Assembly (NCBI RefSeq): GCF_010727125.1
Contig: NZ_AP022564.1
Span: forward strand, 2,232,001 to 2,296,000
DNA from: Mycolicibacter terrae
Lineage (GTDB): Bacteria; Actinomycetota; Actinomycetes; Mycobacteriales; Mycobacteriaceae
Reading direction: 5' to 3'
DNA length: 64,000 nucleotides
Numbering within the stretch: position 1 is the stretch's first letter; the number at the start of each line of letters is the position of its first letter. A program made the translations under genes and the position numbers. This document shows positions 22,765 through 31,047 of the stretch, piece by piece. The notes below the pieces were generated by a model. The model saw only the letters and a program-made list of their open reading frames with translations. It ran no database searches and had not been told where the DNA came from.

Positions 22765-24102
22765 TCAGCCGGGCTGCCGGTCGGGACCGGTGGTGTTCTG
22801 GCCGTCGGGTTTGACGTGTACGGCGTGCACACCGGGTTGCTCGGCGAGTTCCTCCAGCAGGCTGTCGAGGCGGCTGGGGTCGACGTGCCAGTGCTGCACG
22901 TCGGTGGTGCCGGCCAACTCGGTGACCAGGCGTTCCAGCCGGCTCTGCGCATGGCCGTTCATCGCCGCGGCGGGACGACTCCGTGGCGCGGCGCCGGTGA
23001 GCGCCCGGGCCGCCAGGCTCGCCATGGCCAGGTCGCCGAACACCCCGGTGGGGATCTCAGCGGCCGGCGCCGCCGCCGGCCCGGCACCCGGCAACGCGGT
23101 GGCAGCCGCCTTGGCCACCGGCGCGGTCGTCACCCAGTTCGGCGGGACACTGAGCCTGCCGATCGTGCCCGCGTCGCCCGCGCCGGCCGAAATCGGCGCG
23201 GAACCGGGCGGCACGGGTACTTCGGCGGCCAGCATCGTTGCGCCGGAACCGAATCCGGCCCTGCCACCGGTGGCCGCGGCGATGTCGAGGTCGATGGTGA
23301 GGTTGCGGGCGTACTGGAGCAGGCCGTAAAGGACGGTCTTGATCGCGTCGTTGAACGGCACGATGCTCTTGGCCACCAGTTCCACATAGGAGACGACCTG
23401 CGTCAACGACAGCGCCGCAGCGGTCTGCGCCGGTTGCGCCGAAGCCGCCGCAACCCCCGCCGCCGGACCAAGCCCGTTCAGTAACTGCGGTATGGCGGCG
23501 ATCAACTGCGACAGCTGGTCGTGTCCACTGGCAGCGGCCGCGGCGACCGCTGCCGCCTGTCCGCCCAGCCCTGCGGAATCGGTGGTCACCGGCGGCTCGG
23601 TGAAGGGGGTCAGTGTGGTCGCGGCCGCCGACTGGGCCGCGTAGCCGTACATCGCGACCGCGTCCTGCACCCACAGCGCGGCGTACTCGGCGTCGAGCGC
23701 CGCGATCGCCGCGCTGTTCTGCCCGAGCACGTTCGTCGCGACGAGCGTGGCCTGCGCGCTGCGGTTCGTGGCGATCACCGGCGGCGGCACAACGGCGGCG
23801 TAGGCCTGGTCGAAGGCGGCTCCGGCCGCGATGGCACGAGCGGCGGTCTGTTCGGCCAGCGCCGCGGTGGCGGTGAGCCAGGCCACGTACGGCATCACGG
23901 CGGCGGCCATCGACTCCGAGGCCGGTCCCAGCCATCCCTCGTCGGTCAAACCCGTCAGCACCGACTGGTAAGCGCCGGCGGCCGAACCGGTTTCGCTGGC
24001 CAGCCGCGCCCACGTCGTCGCGGCCGCCAGTATCGGCCCGGATCCCGGGCCGGCGTACATCCGCCCGGAATTCACCTCCGGCGGCAGCGCAGCGAAATCC
24101 AT
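22765..24102 (-). CDS. PPE family protein with C-terminal tail domain
   Basis: This 445-residue protein starts at ATG 24102 (MDFAALPPEVNSGRMYAGPG). The PPE domain covers about 1-175, with DEGWLGPAS; an SVP-like motif is IGRLSVPPNWVT. The last about 50 residues form a distinct domain (DVQHWHVDPSRLDSLLEEL, then EQPGVHAVHVKPDG) shared with the next PPE protein. It lies 5 bp after the stop of the gene ending at 24108 and is the last gene of the PE-esx-PPE cassette. Confidence 0.93.
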   Translation of the reverse strand: MDFAALPPEVNSGRMYAGPGSGPILAAATTWARLASETGSAAGAYQSVLTGLTDEGWLGPASESMAAAVMPYVAWLTATAALAEQTAARAIAAGAAFDQAYAAVVPPPVIATNRSAQATLVATNVLGQNSAAIAALDAEYAALWVQDAVAMYGYAAQSAAATTLTPFTEPPVTTDSAGLGGQAAAVAAAAASGHDQLSQLIAAIPQLLNGLGPAAGVAAASAQPAQTAAALSLTQVVSYVELVAKSIVPFNDAIKTVLYGLLQYARNLTIDLDIAAATGGRAGFGSGATMLAAEVPVPPGSAPISAGAGDAGTIGRLSVPPNWVTTAPVAKAAATALPGAGPAAAPAAEIPTGVFGDLAMASLAARALTGAAPRSRPAAAMNGHAQSRLERLVTELAGTTDVQHWHVDPSRLDSLLEELAEQPGVHAVHVKPDGQNTTGPDRQPG

Positions 24103-24107
24103 GGCGA

Positions 24108-25424
24108 TCACTCCTGACCCGGCTGCGGTCCGCCGCATGAACCCGGCGGAGCCTGTTCATCGCTGTCGAAGTAGACCTCGTGGACACCGGGTTGGCCCGC
24201 CACCTCACCCAGCAGGCTCTTGAGTTCACCGGGCTCAACATGCCAGTGCCTTACCTCGCTGGTGCCGGTGAGCCGGCCGGCGATCCGCTCGCTGTGCGGC
24301 TCCGCCCGGTCGCCCCGTTTTCGGCGGCCCGCCCCTCCGGCGGCCAAGCCGGCCGCCGCAACGCCCGCGCCGTGTCCTGCGGGTGCGGCCGACGCTGCCG
24401 CGGTCGCAGGGGTCGCGGTCTCGGGTACCGACTCGGCCCAGCCCGGCGGGACCGCGAGCTTACCGACCACGCCCGCGTTCCCGGCACTGGCGGCCACCGG
24501 CGGCCTGGCGCCTTGGGCCAGAGTCGTCGATTCAACACCACCCAATGCCCGTGCACCGGACCCGAACCCGGCCCTCCCGCCGGTGGCCTGGGAGATGTCG
24601 AGATCGGTGTTGAGGTTGCGCGCATACTGGCCCATGCCGTAAAGCACCGAGATGTTGGTGTCGTTGGCGGGCAGCACCGTGCGTGCCAACGTCTCGATGT
24701 AGGAGGCCGCCTGCGCCGCCGGGTCGGTGCTCTGCGCGGAGGCCAGCGCACCGATCGGCGAGCCCTGCGCGCCCCCGGAGCCGGAGAGCCCGCGCAGTGT
24801 CTGCGGTATGGCGCTGAGCAGTTGGGACAGCTGGTTCTGGGTACCGCCCGCGGCGGCCTGGGTGTCTGTGGCGCCCTGTCCGGCCGGCCCGTCGGTCACC
24901 GGGGGCGGCGCGGTGAACGGTTGCACCGCCGTCGCGGCTGCCGCGCGGGCCGCGTAGCCGTACATCGCCATCGCGTCCTGTGACCACATGAGGTGATACT
25001 CGGCCTCGGTCGCCGCGATCGCTGTCGTGTTCTGGCCGACCACATTGGCAGCGACCAGCCCTGCCAACTGGCTGCGATTGGCGGCGATGGCCGCGGGCGG
25101 CACCGTCGCGGCGAATGCCTGCTCGAAATCGCTCACCGCCAGCATCATCCGGTTCGCGGTGTGTTCCGCTGCTGCCGCGGTCGCGCCGAGCCAGTTCGCG
25201 TACGGCGTCGCCGCGGCCGCCATCGACTGCGATGCCGGACCGAACCAGCTCTGTCCGATGAGTTCGGCGATCACGGTCTGATAGGACGAGGCCACCGCGT
25301 TGAGCTCTGCGCCCAGTCCCCGCCATGCGCCGGCCGCGGCCAGCATCGGACCGGTACCGGGTCCGGCGTACATGCGCGCGGAGTTCAGCTCCGGTGGCAG
25401 CGCTCCGAAGTCCATGCCGAACAC
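24108..25424 (-). CDS. PPE family protein with C-terminal tail domain
   Basis: This 438-residue protein starts at GTG 25424 with GGAGG 8 bases upstream; the in-frame ATG at 25415 begins [20 protein letters not shown]. It has the PPE domain with GQSWFGPAS, a Gly/Ala-rich centre, and VGKLAVPPGWAES near residue 330. The C-terminal tail (EVRHWHVEPGELKSLLGEV, GQPGVHEVYFDSD) is homologous to that of the 22765-24102 protein. It starts 3 bp after the previous PPE stop, so it is co-translated. Confidence 0.93.
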   Translation of the reverse strand: MFGMDFGALPPELNSARMYAGPGTGPMLAAAGAWRGLGAELNAVASSYQTVIAELIGQSWFGPASQSMAAAATPYANWLGATAAAAEHTANRMMLAVSDFEQAFAATVPPAAIAANRSQLAGLVAANVVGQNTTAIAATEAEYHLMWSQDAMAMYGYAARAAAATAVQPFTAPPPVTDGPAGQGATDTQAAAGGTQNQLSQLLSAIPQTLRGLSGSGGAQGSPIGALASAQSTDPAAQAASYIETLARTVLPANDTNISVLYGMGQYARNLNTDLDISQATGGRAGFGSGARALGGVESTTLAQGARPPVAASAGNAGVVGKLAVPPGWAESVPETATPATAAASAAPAGHGAGVAAAGLAAGGAGRRKRGDRAEPHSERIAGRLTGTSEVRHWHVEPGELKSLLGEVAGQPGVHEVYFDSDEQAPPGSCGGPQPGQE

Positions 25425-25427
25425 GGC

Positions 25428-26648
25428 TCAGTCCTCCGCCGACGGCGGGATCACGATGATGGTCGCCTTGCTCGGTTTGGTGGGCTTGCTGGCCGCCGCC
25501 AGGCCGGTGGCCCCGCCGACCCCGCGTCCGGCGGCCCCCCCGGTGACACTCATGGCGCGTCCGGCCAGACTGCCCAGAGCCAGGTCCCGGGCCAGCCCGG
25601 TTTCGCTCTCTGAGGCGACCGCCGCGACGGCTTCCGGTCCGGCCTCCGGGAAGACCGCGGCGACGGCCTTGGCGGTCGGGGTCTGGGCGATCCAGCCTTG
25701 CGGCACCGACAGTCGCCCGATCGACCCGCCGTTGCCCAATCCGGCCGACACCACCGGGGCGCCGGCCAATCGGGTTCCTGCCAACGCTCCGGCCGGAAAC
25801 GCCTTCGGTTCCTCAAGCCACGGCTTGGGTCCCGTCGCCCGGTTGACCGCAGAGACGACGTTCGCCCCGTTCATCGGCAGCAGCACGCACTGGATCGCCA
25901 GCAGGTACGGGATGCCGCCGATGCCGAACAGCGAGATCGGCGACAGCGGGCCGGCCAGGAAATCGAGGATCGCCGTCGGGTCCGCCTGGGCCGCCCCCGA
26001 CACCGCCATGCTCTGCAGCGCCTGCGGCACCATCGAGATCAGCTGGGTCAGCGACGACTGGGTCTGGGCACCGGCTGTGGCCACCGCCTGGGTGGCGGCC
26101 GCGGACTGGGCCTGCAGGCCGGCCGGGTTGGTGGTCTGGGGCGGCGCGGTAAACGGGGGCAGGGCGGCGGCACCGGCCGATGCGCCGGCGTAGGCGTACA
26201 TGGCCCCGGCGTCCTGGGCCCACATCTCGGCGTATTCCAGCTCGGCCGCAGCGATCGCCGCGGTGTTCTGGCCGAGGATATTCGTGGCGATCAGCGACAA
26301 CAGCAGGCTGCGGTTCGCCGCGATCACCGGGGGCGGCACCGTCGCCGCGAACGCCGCGTCGAAGGCGGCGGCGGCGGCCCGGGCTTGTGCGGCGGACTGC
26401 TGGGCCTGCGCGCCGGTACTGCCCATCCACCCGGCGTAGGGCCGTGCGGCCGCCGACATCGTTGCCGCCGTGGGACCCGACCAGGCCTGGGTGAGGCTGG
26501 CGACCACCGAGTTGTAGGACGACGCGGTCGAACTCAACTCGGCGGCCAGCGCGTCCCAGGCCGCGGCAGCCGCCAGCAACGGACCCGAACCGGGACCGGA
26601 ATACATTCGCCCCGAGTTGATCTCCGGGGGCAACGCTCCGAAATCCAT
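25428..26648 (-). CDS. PPE family protein, SVP type
   Basis: The 406-residue protein starts at ATG 26648, preceded by AGGTGG; GTG 26657 is an alternative. The N-terminus is [20 protein letters not shown] and the PPE domain covers about 1-175, with TQAWSGPTA as the W-x-[14 protein letters not shown] is the SVP motif. Residues near 250 are hydrophobic ([19 protein letters not shown]). Unlike its two downstream neighbours it lacks the HWHV tail and ends [10 protein letters not shown]. It follows esxN by 83 bp. Confidence 0.93.
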   Translation of the reverse strand: MDFGALPPEINSGRMYSGPGSGPLLAAAAAWDALAAELSSTASSYNSVVASLTQAWSGPTAATMSAAARPYAGWMGSTGAQAQQSAAQARAAAAAFDAAFAATVPPPVIAANRSLLLSLIATNILGQNTAAIAAAELEYAEMWAQDAGAMYAYAGASAGAAALPPFTAPPQTTNPAGLQAQSAAATQAVATAGAQTQSSLTQLISMVPQALQSMAVSGAAQADPTAILDFLAGPLSPISLFGIGGIPYLLAIQCVLLPMNGANVVSAVNRATGPKPWLEEPKAFPAGALAGTRLAGAPVVSAGLGNGGSIGRLSVPQGWIAQTPTAKAVAAVFPEAGPEAVAAVASESETGLARDLALGSLAGRAMSVTGGAAGRGVGGATGLAAASKPTKPSKATIIVIPPSAED

Positions 26649-26726
26649 GCCCTCCACCTCTGATCGATCGGCCGCCGTGTGGATCTCCGATCAGCCGGTG
26701 ACGGTGCACTGCCCCGGTGGGCTCGG

Positions 26727-27333
26727 GTCGGTCAGGCCCAGCTGGAGCCGACGGAAGCGTCGGTGTTGGCCATGTTGTTGCCCGCCGACTGCACCTTCTG
26801 ACCGTGGCTGTTGGCCTGCTCATAGATCACCGCGAAGTTGCGGCCCAACTGCGCCACGAACTCCTGGCACGCCACCGAACCCGCGCCACCCCAGAAGTCC
26901 CCGGCAGCCAACACATCATGCACGATCGCCTGATGCTCAGCCTCCAACGACGCCGCCTGGGCCCGAATCAACGCACCGTGGGCGTCGACATCACCGAACT
27001 GGTAATTGATGCTCATAGCTGCTCTCCTCTAACCCTTCTAGCTCGACAGGATCTGCTGCGAAGCAGCTTCCTGCTGCTCGTAATGGTTGGCGTCGCGAAT
27101 CAAACCATCACGCACCCCATGCAGCATGGTCACAATATTGCGAAACGCCGTCTGCATCTGACCCATGGTGTCCATCGAGGTCCGCTCGGCCAAACCACCC
27201 CAGCCCGCACCCGAGATGTTCGTCGAGGACGCCCACATCCGCCGGGCCTCATCCTCCACCGTCTGGGCGTGCACATCAAAACGCCCCGCCATCGCACGCA
27301 TCGCGTCCGGATCAGTCATAAAACGTGTTGCCA
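26727..27333. repeat. Duplicated esxM-esxN block, copy in the PE-PPE cassette
   Basis: This block of about 607 bp matches 35602-36208 at constant offset 8875 with no indels. I count about six substitutions, mostly silent. The 21-bp gap between the two genes is unchanged. Identity stops abruptly at the esxM start codon and just past the esxN stop, so the unit of exchange was the gene pair. Confidence 0.9.
26732..27016 (-). CDS. esxN: ESX-5 secreted WXG100 protein, EsxN type (copy 2)
   Basis: This 94-residue protein starts MSINYQFGDVDAHGALIRAQ, with WxG in GDFWGGAGS. It should form a helical hairpin and pair with EsxM. It differs from the copy at 35607-35891 by one residue (Ser for Ala in QANSHGQ). 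The start ATG follows the esxM stop by 21 bp. It is the second gene pair in a PE-esxM-esxN-PPE cassette and is secreted by ESX-5 in known systems. Confidence 0.96.
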   Translation of the reverse strand: MSINYQFGDVDAHGALIRAQAASLEAEHQAIVHDVLAAGDFWGGAGSVACQEFVAQLGRNFAVIYEQANSHGQKVQSAGNNMANTDASVGSSWA

Positions 27334-27334
27334 T
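27038..27334 (-). CDS. esxM: ESX-5 secreted WXG100-like protein, EsxM type (copy 2)
   Basis: This 98-residue protein starts [20 protein letters not shown]. The turn motif is [10 protein letters not shown] and the C-terminal secretion signal is YEQQE (YxxxE). Its protein is identical to the copy at 35913-36209, but its start codon is ATG where the other has GTG. It is partner to EsxN and lies 60 bp after the PE stop. Confidence 0.96.
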   Translation of the reverse strand: MATRFMTDPDAMRAMAGRFDVHAQTVEDEARRMWASSTNISGAGWGGLAERTSMDTMGQMQTAFRNIVTMLHGVRDGLIRDANHYEQQEAASQQILSS

Positions 27335-27394
27335 GAAAATCTCTCCTCGGTTCGTTCAGTTCGTGAAAGTTGTTCTGATGCAGCTGAATCGGGG

Positions 27395-27694
27395 TTACCC
27401 GGCTGACGCTGCGTTGGCCGCTTCGGTCGCTGCGTACGAATTGGCGCTGGTATTCAACGTGGCGACGAAGGCCTGATGGATGGCCTCCGCCTGAGCGCTG
27501 ATGGACTGGTACATGCTGGCGTGCGCAGCGAACTGGGCCGCCGTCAGCGCCGAAACCTCATCCGCTGCAGCCGGAACGACACCGGTGGTCGGTGCTGCCG
27601 CAGCGGCGTTCTGAGCGCTCAGCGCCGAGCCGATGGCGGACAGGTTGCCCGCGGCGGCGGTCAGCGCCTCGGGTTGGGTGTTCACAAATGTCAT
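27395..27694 (-). CDS. PE family protein, short form
   Basis: This 99-residue protein consists only of the PE domain: MTFVNTQPEALTAAAGNLSA with Pro-Glu at residues 8-9, and the secretion motif YAATE near the C-terminus. PE proteins pair with PPE proteins and leave by ESX-5. GGAGGAGG precedes the ATG. It heads the cassette PE-esxM-esxN-PPE-PPE-PPE and resembles the PE at 36369-36668 (about 85 percent identical by eye). Confidence 0.95.
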   Translation of the reverse strand: MTFVNTQPEALTAAAGNLSAIGSALSAQNAAAAAPTTGVVPAAADEVSALTAAQFAAHASMYQSISAQAEAIHQAFVATLNTSANSYAATEAANAASAG

Positions 27695-27858
27695 GGACCC
27701 TCCTCCATAGGGGCCGGCCGATGAACGACCGACGATCACCGGGCGCGTCGAGCGTGTGTCCGGTTACCACGGTAAACCGTCATACCGGAACGGGCCCAAC
27801 ACAACGCGATTTAGAAATCAGAAACGGTGCCGAAGCCGGATCGGAACGAAACGCTCAC

Positions 27859-27970
27859 CGATCTCGGGCGATAGGCACAATTGCCGGGACACAAGTCTCG
27901 TCGTCACCTCCTCGGTCCTGCGCGCAACCGATGGGGCTGGAAGGAAGTACCGGCCCCCTACCTGCGCAAT
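27859..27970 (-). promoter_or_regulatory. Leader element B upstream of the PE-esx-PPE operon
   Basis: In the 354-bp gap 27695-28048 the minus strand carries ATTGCGCAGGT (27960-27970), AGGAGGTGA (27904-27912), CCTATC (27870-27875) and CGAGATCG (27859-27866). The order matches leader element A. The core ends 165 bp before the PE start. It probably contains the promoter or a regulatory RNA element of the cassette. I see no gene in the gap. Confidence 0.5.
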
Positions 27971-28048
27971 GGTGGCACCGGTATCGGCGAGCGTCAACCC
28001 GGGCGCGCGGTCGCGGCACTGTGAATCGGCTGCCGGGAAGCTGTCGGG

Positions 28049-29881
28049 TCAGGCCGTCTTCTTCTCGGCCACCGCCGCGCTGAGCCCTTCCGCGAGATCC
28101 TCGCGGGTCAATTCCTTGAACTTGTGCAGCCATTCGTCGCTGAATTCGGTGACGTCGCCCGCCAGAACCGCGTCGAGTTCGGAGTCGTCGAGCCGGAAGC
28201 TGCGGTGGTCTCGCGCCTTCTCCACCACGTTGCGGACGAATCCCGCATTGCCCAGCACGTCGATGCCACGGATCAGGTCGCCGTCTTCGGAGTAGTTCTC
28301 GTCGGTATAGAACTTGGTGTAGGACGGCAGCAGCCCCTCGACCGCTTCGTCGCTGACCACGTCCTCGTTCTCCGCCCCCATCATCTTGGTCAGTTCCACC
28401 AGTTCCGGCGGGGTGTAGCTGTAGAACTCGATCACGGTCGAGAACCGTCGCCGCAGGCCCTGGTTCACCTCGAGCATCTTGTCCATGGCGTTGGCGTAGC
28501 CGGCACCGAACACCACCAGCTCGTCACGGTGGTTCTCCATGTAGAGCAGCAGCGTGTTGATGATCGCGTTGCCGTAGGCGTCACCCTGGCTGTAGCCGCG
28601 CTCGTGCAGGGTGTGCATCTCATCGAAGAACACCGCGCCGCCGAGCGCACCCTCGAGCAATTCCTCGGTGTTCTTCTCCGCGTCGGCCATGTAGCGGCCC
28701 AGCAGCTTGGACCGGTTGGTCTCCACCACCAGCGGTTTGCGCAGCACCGTCAGGCCGCACAACTGCTTGGTGAAAGCGCGCGCGACCGACGTCTTGCCGG
28801 TACCGGGCGGGCCGAGCAACAGGGTGTGCCGAGAGGTGACCGGAACCGGAAGGCCCATCTTGGCGCGCGCCAGATTCACCTTGGTGGTCGCCTTGATCAG
28901 CTTGATCTCCCGCTTGGCCTGCTCCATGCCGAGCATGGCGGCCAGCTCCGCATCGCCTTCGGCCAGGTATCTGGCGGCCTCTTCGGCATGCCGGTGCGCT
29001 TCGGCCTGCTCTCGGGTCGGGGCGCTGTCCGGGTCCCAGGGATCCGTGCGAGCCTCGATAGTTTCGGGGTCGGTCAGAATCAGCCGGTAGTCCGGGTTGT
29101 CCAGCGCCTCCCGGGCCGGCACGAACTTCGCGTCCCGCGAGTACACCCGGCGCAGTAACTCGACGGCTTCGTCCTCCCGGCCCAGGTGACGCAGGCACAT
29201 GCCCTGTGTGTAGAGCGCGACATTGGTGGCACCGGGCACCCGGTCGCCCTCGATGGCCTCCTGAGCCCGCCGCGTCGCCTCCTCGAACACCCCCAGCGAG
29301 GCCAGCGCCGTGGTGGCCATCGCCGCCGCCGCCGCCTTGAGCTCGGGCTGGCGCCACGGCGCCGCCGCCGGGAACTGCTTCAGCACGTCCGGCCAGCGGC
29401 CGGTCCGGAAATACAGCAGGCCGCGCACATAGTCGGCCAGCTCCGTCTCGAAGGGGTTCCGCGGCTCGATGCCGTCGAGCAGCTTGGCCGCCTCCTCGTA
29501 GCGCTTGGCTTCGGCCAGGGCGGCGGCATAGGCGGCGGCCAACGATTCCACACTGGTGACCCGCAGCCGCAGGAACATCCCGTCGGAAACCTCGGGATGA
29601 AATTCCAAGTCGGACAAGCCCAGTCGCCGGGTCTCCCAACCGAAAGTTCGGATCGTCGCCCAGGCGTTGGCCAACACCTCGATGTCGGAGTCACCGGCCA
29701 GCACCCGGGCCAGCCAGGCATCGCACATGCTCGGATCGATCGTGGAGGCGGTGGTGAACATCTGCAGAGCGACCTGCGGGTTGTGGCTGGGCTGCAACCC
29801 GTTGACCGAGATCCCGGAGGCCAGCATGCCGGCGACCATCGCGTTGCGCGCGTCGGTCGTGGCGGACTGGGGTCCGGTCAC
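28049..29881 (-). CDS. eccA5: ESX-5 AAA+ ATPase EccA5
   Basis: This 610-residue cytosolic protein has a TPR-like helical N-terminal half (about 1-280) and a CbxX/CfxQ AAA+ domain (about 320-560). Walker A is GPPGTGKTS (K363), Walker B is AVFFDEMHTL, and an Arg-rich sensor region is NQGLRRRFSTVIEF. EccA helps release PE/PPE proteins from their EspG chaperone. The start GTG at 29881 overlaps the eccE5 stop by 4 bp. It is the last gene of the eccD5-mycP5-eccE5-eccA5 unit. Confidence 0.97.
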   Translation of the reverse strand: MTGPQSATTDARNAMVAGMLASGISVNGLQPSHNPQVALQMFTTASTIDPSMCDAWLARVLAGDSDIEVLANAWATIRTFGWETRRLGLSDLEFHPEVSDGMFLRLRVTSVESLAAAYAAALAEAKRYEEAAKLLDGIEPRNPFETELADYVRGLLYFRTGRWPDVLKQFPAAAPWRQPELKAAAAAMATTALASLGVFEEATRRAQEAIEGDRVPGATNVALYTQGMCLRHLGREDEAVELLRRVYSRDAKFVPAREALDNPDYRLILTDPETIEARTDPWDPDSAPTREQAEAHRHAEEAARYLAEGDAELAAMLGMEQAKREIKLIKATTKVNLARAKMGLPVPVTSRHTLLLGPPGTGKTSVARAFTKQLCGLTVLRKPLVVETNRSKLLGRYMADAEKNTEELLEGALGGAVFFDEMHTLHERGYSQGDAYGNAIINTLLLYMENHRDELVVFGAGYANAMDKMLEVNQGLRRRFSTVIEFYSYTPPELVELTKMMGAENEDVVSDEAVEGLLPSYTKFYTDENYSEDGDLIRGIDVLGNAGFVRNVVEKARDHRSFRLDDSELDAVLAGDVTEFSDEWLHKFKELTREDLAEGLSAAVAEKKTA

Positions 29882-31047
29882 GGCCGTGTCCCAGGCGCGG
29901 GAGCCGCGTACTCCGGCACGGCGTCGACCGACACCACCAGGTGTTCACCGTCCTGCAGGTCCCGGCCGGGCACCGCCAGGCGCTGCTGTGCGGTAGGCGC
30001 CGGGAGGCTGGCGCAGACCGCCGCCAGCTGCCGCCGGCCCACGAACCGGTTCAGCGCGGCCCGCACGTTTCGGCTCAGCCGGCCGGCGCTGTGGTACCGC
30101 ACCAGCACCGAGACCACCGTCGTCCGGCCGCCCCCGGGGGCGAGCCGCACCGAGACCACCGTCGTATCGGTCTCCGGGTACCACAGGTGTTCCAGGTTCT
30201 CCACGGAGATGTCGTCCGGCGATACCCAGAAGTTGGCGACGTGGCCTTCCGGCCGGGGCCGGAACAGCCGGTGCCGCAACTGCGCCGCCTCCAGACCTGC
30301 GAGCACCGCCTCGTCGACGGCATCGAACTCGTCGGCGCGGAGCGGGCGCGCGCTGATCCGGCGCCCGTCGATCTCCTCGGCCAGCCGCTCGGTGGCCGCG
30401 GCCAGCGTGGCGGCCAGCGAGTCGCGCGCCGCCACCGCGTTGACGTTGTGCTGGGGGTCCATCCGCAGCACCAGCCAGGTCTGCCGGTGATCAGGCATCG
30501 ACGGCGGCTCTGCGAAGTCGACCTCGTCGGCTTCGCGGGGTGCGCTGCGGGTTCCGACCGTGACGACGTCGATGCTGTCCAATCGCACGTCGAACTGGCG
30601 CAGTCCGGCGGCGAGCCGCTCCATCGGCATGGTCACCGGTTCCGGTCCGCGTCCGTGCCGGCCGGTCGCCTGCACCGCGCGCCCGCCGACGGCGATCACC
30701 GTCACCAGCCGGCCCTGGTGTTCGCGCATGCCGATCGGCTCACGACCGAAGCGGCGGTGATGATCGACCGCGGCAGTCCGGCCGCGGCTCAGCTCCGTTT
30801 CCGGGTCGGCGAACTGGTCGCCCACCCAGGCCGCCCACATCGTGCTGATCGGCACCTGCCGGTAGGTGACCAGTGCGACGAGCGCGACCAGCACCGCAAC
30901 GCCGACACCCGACCACCATGCGATATCGGCGGCCTTGGGGTCGCCGGGCCACCGACCGGCGAGGACCAGGATCCCGATGTCGATCAGAAAGACCGTGGTC
31001 ACCCGTGTCCACGACAGGTTCAGACCTAATGCGTGCTGTGCCTTCAT
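29878..31047 (-). CDS. eccE5: ESX-5 membrane component EccE5
   Basis: This 389-residue protein has two N-terminal membrane helices (VTTVFLIDIGILVLAG and VGVAVLVALVALVTY) and a soluble domain of about 310 residues. EccE sits at the periphery of the ESX membrane complex. Its ATG overlaps the mycP5 stop (ATGA) and its stop overlaps the eccA5 start, so the three are tightly coupled. Length matches the family. Confidence 0.95.
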   Translation of the reverse strand: MKAQHALGLNLSWTRVTTVFLIDIGILVLAGRWPGDPKAADIAWWSGVGVAVLVALVALVTYRQVPISTMWAAWVGDQFADPETELSRGRTAAVDHHRRFGREPIGMREHQGRLVTVIAVGGRAVQATGRHGRGPEPVTMPMERLAAGLRQFDVRLDSIDVVTVGTRSAPREADEVDFAEPPSMPDHRQTWLVLRMDPQHNVNAVAARDSLAATLAAATERLAEEIDGRRISARPLRADEFDAVDEAVLAGLEAAQLRHRLFRPRPEGHVANFWVSPDDISVENLEHLWYPETDTTVVSVRLAPGGGRTTVVSVLVRYHSAGRLSRNVRAALNRFVGRRQLAAVCASLPAPTAQQRLAVPGRDLQDGEHLVVSVDAVPEYAAPAPGTRP

